From NCBI RefSeq assembly GCF_027942865.1, contig NC_134507.1, forward strand, positions 39,094,797 through 39,158,796: a stretch of DNA of 64,000 nucleotides, written 5' to 3'. Below are positions 61,510-64,000 of this stretch, one piece after another. This stretch comes from Odontesthes bonariensis (Eukaryota; Chordata; Actinopteri; Atheriniformes; Atherinopsidae). The notes under the pieces are model-generated. The model had not been told where the DNA came from and did not search any database. It saw only the letters and a program-made list of their open reading frames with translations. Positions within the stretch are counted from its first letter, which is position 1, and each line of letters opens with the position of its first letter. The position numbers and the translations under genes were made by a program.

Positions 61510-61689
61510 CTACGGAGGCCTGGAGATGATCCTGCAGGAGCTGGACATCCTCTGAGTGAGGAGTCCCAGCTGCAGCACAGACCTGGGATTGTTCTTTTTC
61601 CAACAGCTGGTGGGTTCCTCATAACTTTCCTTACTGCCAAAAGTAATGGGACACGTGTAGAAACCCTCGGGCAAATCGTCGTCTGCCAT
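61510..61689 (-). CDS. Short hypothetical ORF, 59 residues
   Basis: From an ATG at 61689 the minus strand encodes 59 residues to a TAG at 61510. The start MADDDLPEGFYTCPITFGS is acidic and regular in composition, like a real N-terminus. The remainder is Ser/Arg-rich. A second frame over the same DNA stays open further to about 61415, so a frameshift or a splice is possible. I do not recognise a family. It may be a fragment of a gene or a chance frame. Confidence 0.25.
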   Translation of the reverse strand: MADDDLPEGFYTCPITFGSKESYEEPTSCWKKNNPRSVLQLGLLTQRMSSSCRIISRPP

Positions 61690-62138
61690 GTCACACCACT
61701 GAAGTGGAGGAGATGATTTCTTGGTTGAACACTGGACGTGTTTCTTCAGATAAACTCCTGACCAACTGTGAAAAAGCAGTGAAAATGTCTGGCCTGTATA
61801 AACTTTGTGATGTCAAACAAGATCAGAGAGACATCGATTGTGATGTCACCACAGTGATGACATCACAACTTTGTGAAGGCTTCTGTTCTGTCTCTTCTGG
61901 TCTGTGGTTCCAACCACAGATTCTGGATGGAACTGAAGTCCGGATTCCAGAATGCTGATTTGTGTTCTCTGTTAATCTCTGGACGACTTCAGCTGATTAC
62001 TTCCTGTCACTGTCACGTTGGAAGGTCCACTTCTGCCAGTTTTTCAGCAGCCAGTATCATGTTTTCCACCAGCAGTGTTTCCCAAGACAGAATAATGTCA
62101 GTTTGTTTAAAATGTTGCCAAAATAAACTATTACAATT
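61690..62138. other. No gene; contains a 20-bp perfect palindrome
   Basis: TCTGTGGTT CC AACCACAGA at 61901-61920 is a perfect short hairpin. Otherwise the region has no recognisable gene or repeat. Confidence 0.45.
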
Positions 62139-62656
62139 ACAACAAATGTCATCTCAGGGCACTTCAGTAATAAAGTCCAATTCAGGCCAATTGGAGTTTA
62201 ATTCATTGTAATTATAATCCAATTAATTCAATTCAGAATGAATCCAATTCATTCATACAGAGCAATTGAAAAACTATTTCCTCGCTAAGGAAACCAACAG
62301 ATGGCACAGAACTGCCATAGAACCCCCCCTCCCCCCTTTCTGTCTTCTCAAACCCCAGCTGGTCGAGGCGGATGGCCACCCTTCCTGGCTCTGGTTCTGC
62401 CAGAGGTTTCTTCCTGTTAAAAGGGAGTCGTTTCTCTCCACAGTCGCCTCAGGCACGCTCAGGACGGGAGATTGGACCGAAAAAGAAAAAGTTTTCAGTG
62501 CAATCTGTTGGTTTCCTTAGCTAGGAAATTGTTTTTGAATTGGCTCTATATGAACGAATTGGATTATTTTATGAATAATTATGATTACAATTAATTGAAT
62601 TCCAATTGGCTTGAATTGGACTTACTATCTAAGTGCCTTGAGATGACATTTGTTGT
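62139..62656. repeat. Fold-back repeat with arms of about 165 bp
   Basis: The left arm (62139-62307) and right arm (62498-62656) are inverted copies. On the left, AACAAATGTCATCTCAGGGC matches the complement of GCCTTGAGATGACATTTGTT on the right. Further shared blocks are GTCCAATTCAGGCCAATTGG and CTAAGGAAACCAACAGAT with small differences. The spacer of about 190 bp contains CTTCCTGTTAAAAGGGAGTC and GGCTCTGGTTCTGCCAGAGG. The right arm runs into a LINE-like tail. The structure looks like a common fish interspersed repeat present in head-to-head form. I cannot name the family. Confidence 0.8.
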
Positions 62657-62721
62657 ATTTGGCGCTATATAAATAAAAATGAATTGAATTGAATTGAATT
62701 GAATTGAATTGAATTGAATTG
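62633..62721 (+). repeat. LINE-like 3' tail with (GAATT)8
   Basis: GTGCCTTGAGATGACATTTG, then GGCGCTATATAAATAAAAAT, is followed by eight GAATT pentamers (62681-62720). A conserved stem followed by a short tandem tail is the hallmark of L2/CR1-type 3' ends or of SINEs that borrow them. Confidence 0.7.
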
Positions 62722-62954
62722 ACCTGGCACTATTTCTAATTAGATATAACTTTTTAATAGTTCTAAGATCATATCTTTCTGGTTTTATTTGCATTTTACA
62801 AAGAGTCCCGAGTAATTATGAAAGTTGGGTTTTAATTTGAAGAAAAAGCCTCAAAATAAAGTGATTTTTAGGAGTATGCAGGGATTCATTTCCATCTAAT
62901 GAACAGCTCAGTTATATTAAACAGTGGGCCGTGTGAGCAGCAATCAGGGGAGTA

Positions 62955-63305
62955 AGGAGTTCACAGATCATAGACAGAGGCAACCGTCCAACTATTCAAA
63001 GCTTTTAAAATGAGTAATAAAATCTGACAGGTAACCAGGGAAGGAAGTTCTTTAATCCTGGAAATATTCTCCAGGTGATAGTCGGCTGACTTCCTAACTG
63101 AGCTGATCTGGCTGCTGAAGTTCAGCTCTGAGTCCATAATAACAGCCAGATTCCTGCTTGCTTTGTGCTTTTTAACATCACAGCCTGAAGCTGAGCTCAG
63201 ATTTTTAACAGCTGACAATGACCTCTGTTTTATCTTTGTTTAGCTGCAGGAAGTTCTGGATCATCCGGTTGGTTATTTGTTGGAGGCTCTTTGCTGGGCC
63301 AGTTA
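62955..63305 (-). pseudogene. L2-type LINE ORF2 fragment (reverse transcriptase C-terminal part)
   Basis: On the minus strand QQITNRMIQNFLQLNKDKTE and VIV (about 63285-63218), followed in another frame by ASRNLAVIMDSELNFSSQIS and YHLENISRIKELPSLVTCQ (to about 62961), match the region just after the YADD box in ORF2 of the full-length LINE (IEQISVWMQNNFLQLNSDKT, NLGVILDSDLNFNSHIKS). A deletion and a frameshift lie between the two parts. Divergence is higher than for the element at 44359, so this is an older or different L2 lineage. Confidence 0.8.
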
Positions 63306-64000
63306 TTCCTCTGTGCCAGCAGCTGAGCACCAGTTCTGCCAAAACTAACAGGAAACATCATCCTGCACCGCTGGATTATCAACAAGTAATACTGACCAAG
63401 TCAGCAGATTAAAAAGGATGCAGAGGATAGTCAACCATCTCCTAAACACGGGACTTGTGTTTGACACCAGTCTTTGAACTGCTGTGAGACCGTTGTTTCC
63501 TTCATTCGTTTTTCACCTTTTTTTCCAAAACTACTTGGTCGAAAGGTGTAAAACATTAAAAGTACTGGGTTAAAGTTAGAAAAGCATCATGTTTAGGAAA
63601 TAAAATACACTTTTGGGGGAAAAACTTGGCCAATAAGACCAGGAGCTCCTGACCTGTCTCATACATTTCAGTAAGACCTCGGGAAATTGTACCAAAAAGG
63701 GCAAAACATCTCCTTTAAAGGACCAATAAGAGCAACATCTCAGACCCTACAGGCCTCAGTTAACTTGTTAAATGTGTCAGTGGGTCGGTGTGAAAACTCA
63801 ACATCTAGGATGTTATTTCCAGCTTCTACGTTTAACTGAAATAGAAAATCTGAGAATTACGACAATTTGGGTAGAGCTATTTTACGGCAGTAAAATATTT
63901 GGCAGTGACTAAGTGCCTTTAGCACAGACAGGAGGGTGGAGGTGAGAGGAGACAATGAGGCTGATACCAGAGCAACCAGATGAGCCTCCAGCGTCCACCT
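63306..64000. other. No gene recognised
   Basis: This is mixed AT-rich sequence to the window edge. I see no TIRs, RNA genes or convincing open frames. Repeats below my recognition may be present. Confidence 0.4.

Noticed and set aside
62591-62794. ORF with repeated FNSIQ
   Set aside because: It is a translation of the (GAATT)n tail.

Overview
The window looks like teleost fish DNA. It carries a very large satellite array, an L2-clade LINE of fish type, PIF/Harbinger DNA transposons, spliced genes with GT-AG introns, eukaryotic tRNA genes and a 7SL (SRP) RNA gene. I cannot name the species from sequence alone.

Positions 1-44358 are one uninterrupted head-to-tail array of a 103-bp, AT-rich (about 66% A+T) satellite unit, about 430 copies. 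The array runs off the left edge of the window. It has structure at several scales. There is a very recent tandem duplication of a roughly 12-kb block (about 12161-23696 followed directly by 23697-about 36000). There is a 21/22-unit higher-order repeat (periods 2161, 2264 and 2264 bp) at about 36.3-43.5 kb. A local subfamily of 91-bp units lies at 6.9-11.2 kb. Units are more divergent toward both visible sides.

The array stops exactly where an apparently full-length L2-type LINE begins (44359-49056). Its ORF1 is an SGNH-esterase-like protein and its ORF2 an AP endonuclease plus reverse transcriptase. The two ORFs share one reading frame, separated by a single TAG, and ORF2 has no AUG before its first catalytic motif.

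From 49 to 64 kb the DNA is gene-poor and repeat-rich. A small three-exon gene for a secreted protein of 134 residues lies on the minus strand (50245-50978). A Pol III cluster follows: tRNA-Pro(UGG), four tRNA-Thr copies (anticodons UGT or AGU) carried in a repeat of about 370 bp, and a full-length 7SL RNA gene with its upstream CRE/ATF site. One exon of a Fringe-family glycosyltransferase gene (55948-56232) sits just after a broken tRNA-Thr unit and next to a perfect 26-bp inverted repeat.

Three Harbinger-type elements are visible. One is complete (52742-54724, with 17-bp TIRs and a CAG target duplication) and is nested in a tRNA-Thr unit. One is a 723-bp element with a TTA target duplication. 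The third is a decayed pair of HARBI1 (plus) and Myb/SANT-like (minus) pieces, in which a (GCACAT)16 microsatellite has grown inside the transposase reading frame. The right end holds two L2 fragments, a long fold-back repeat and no clear host gene.
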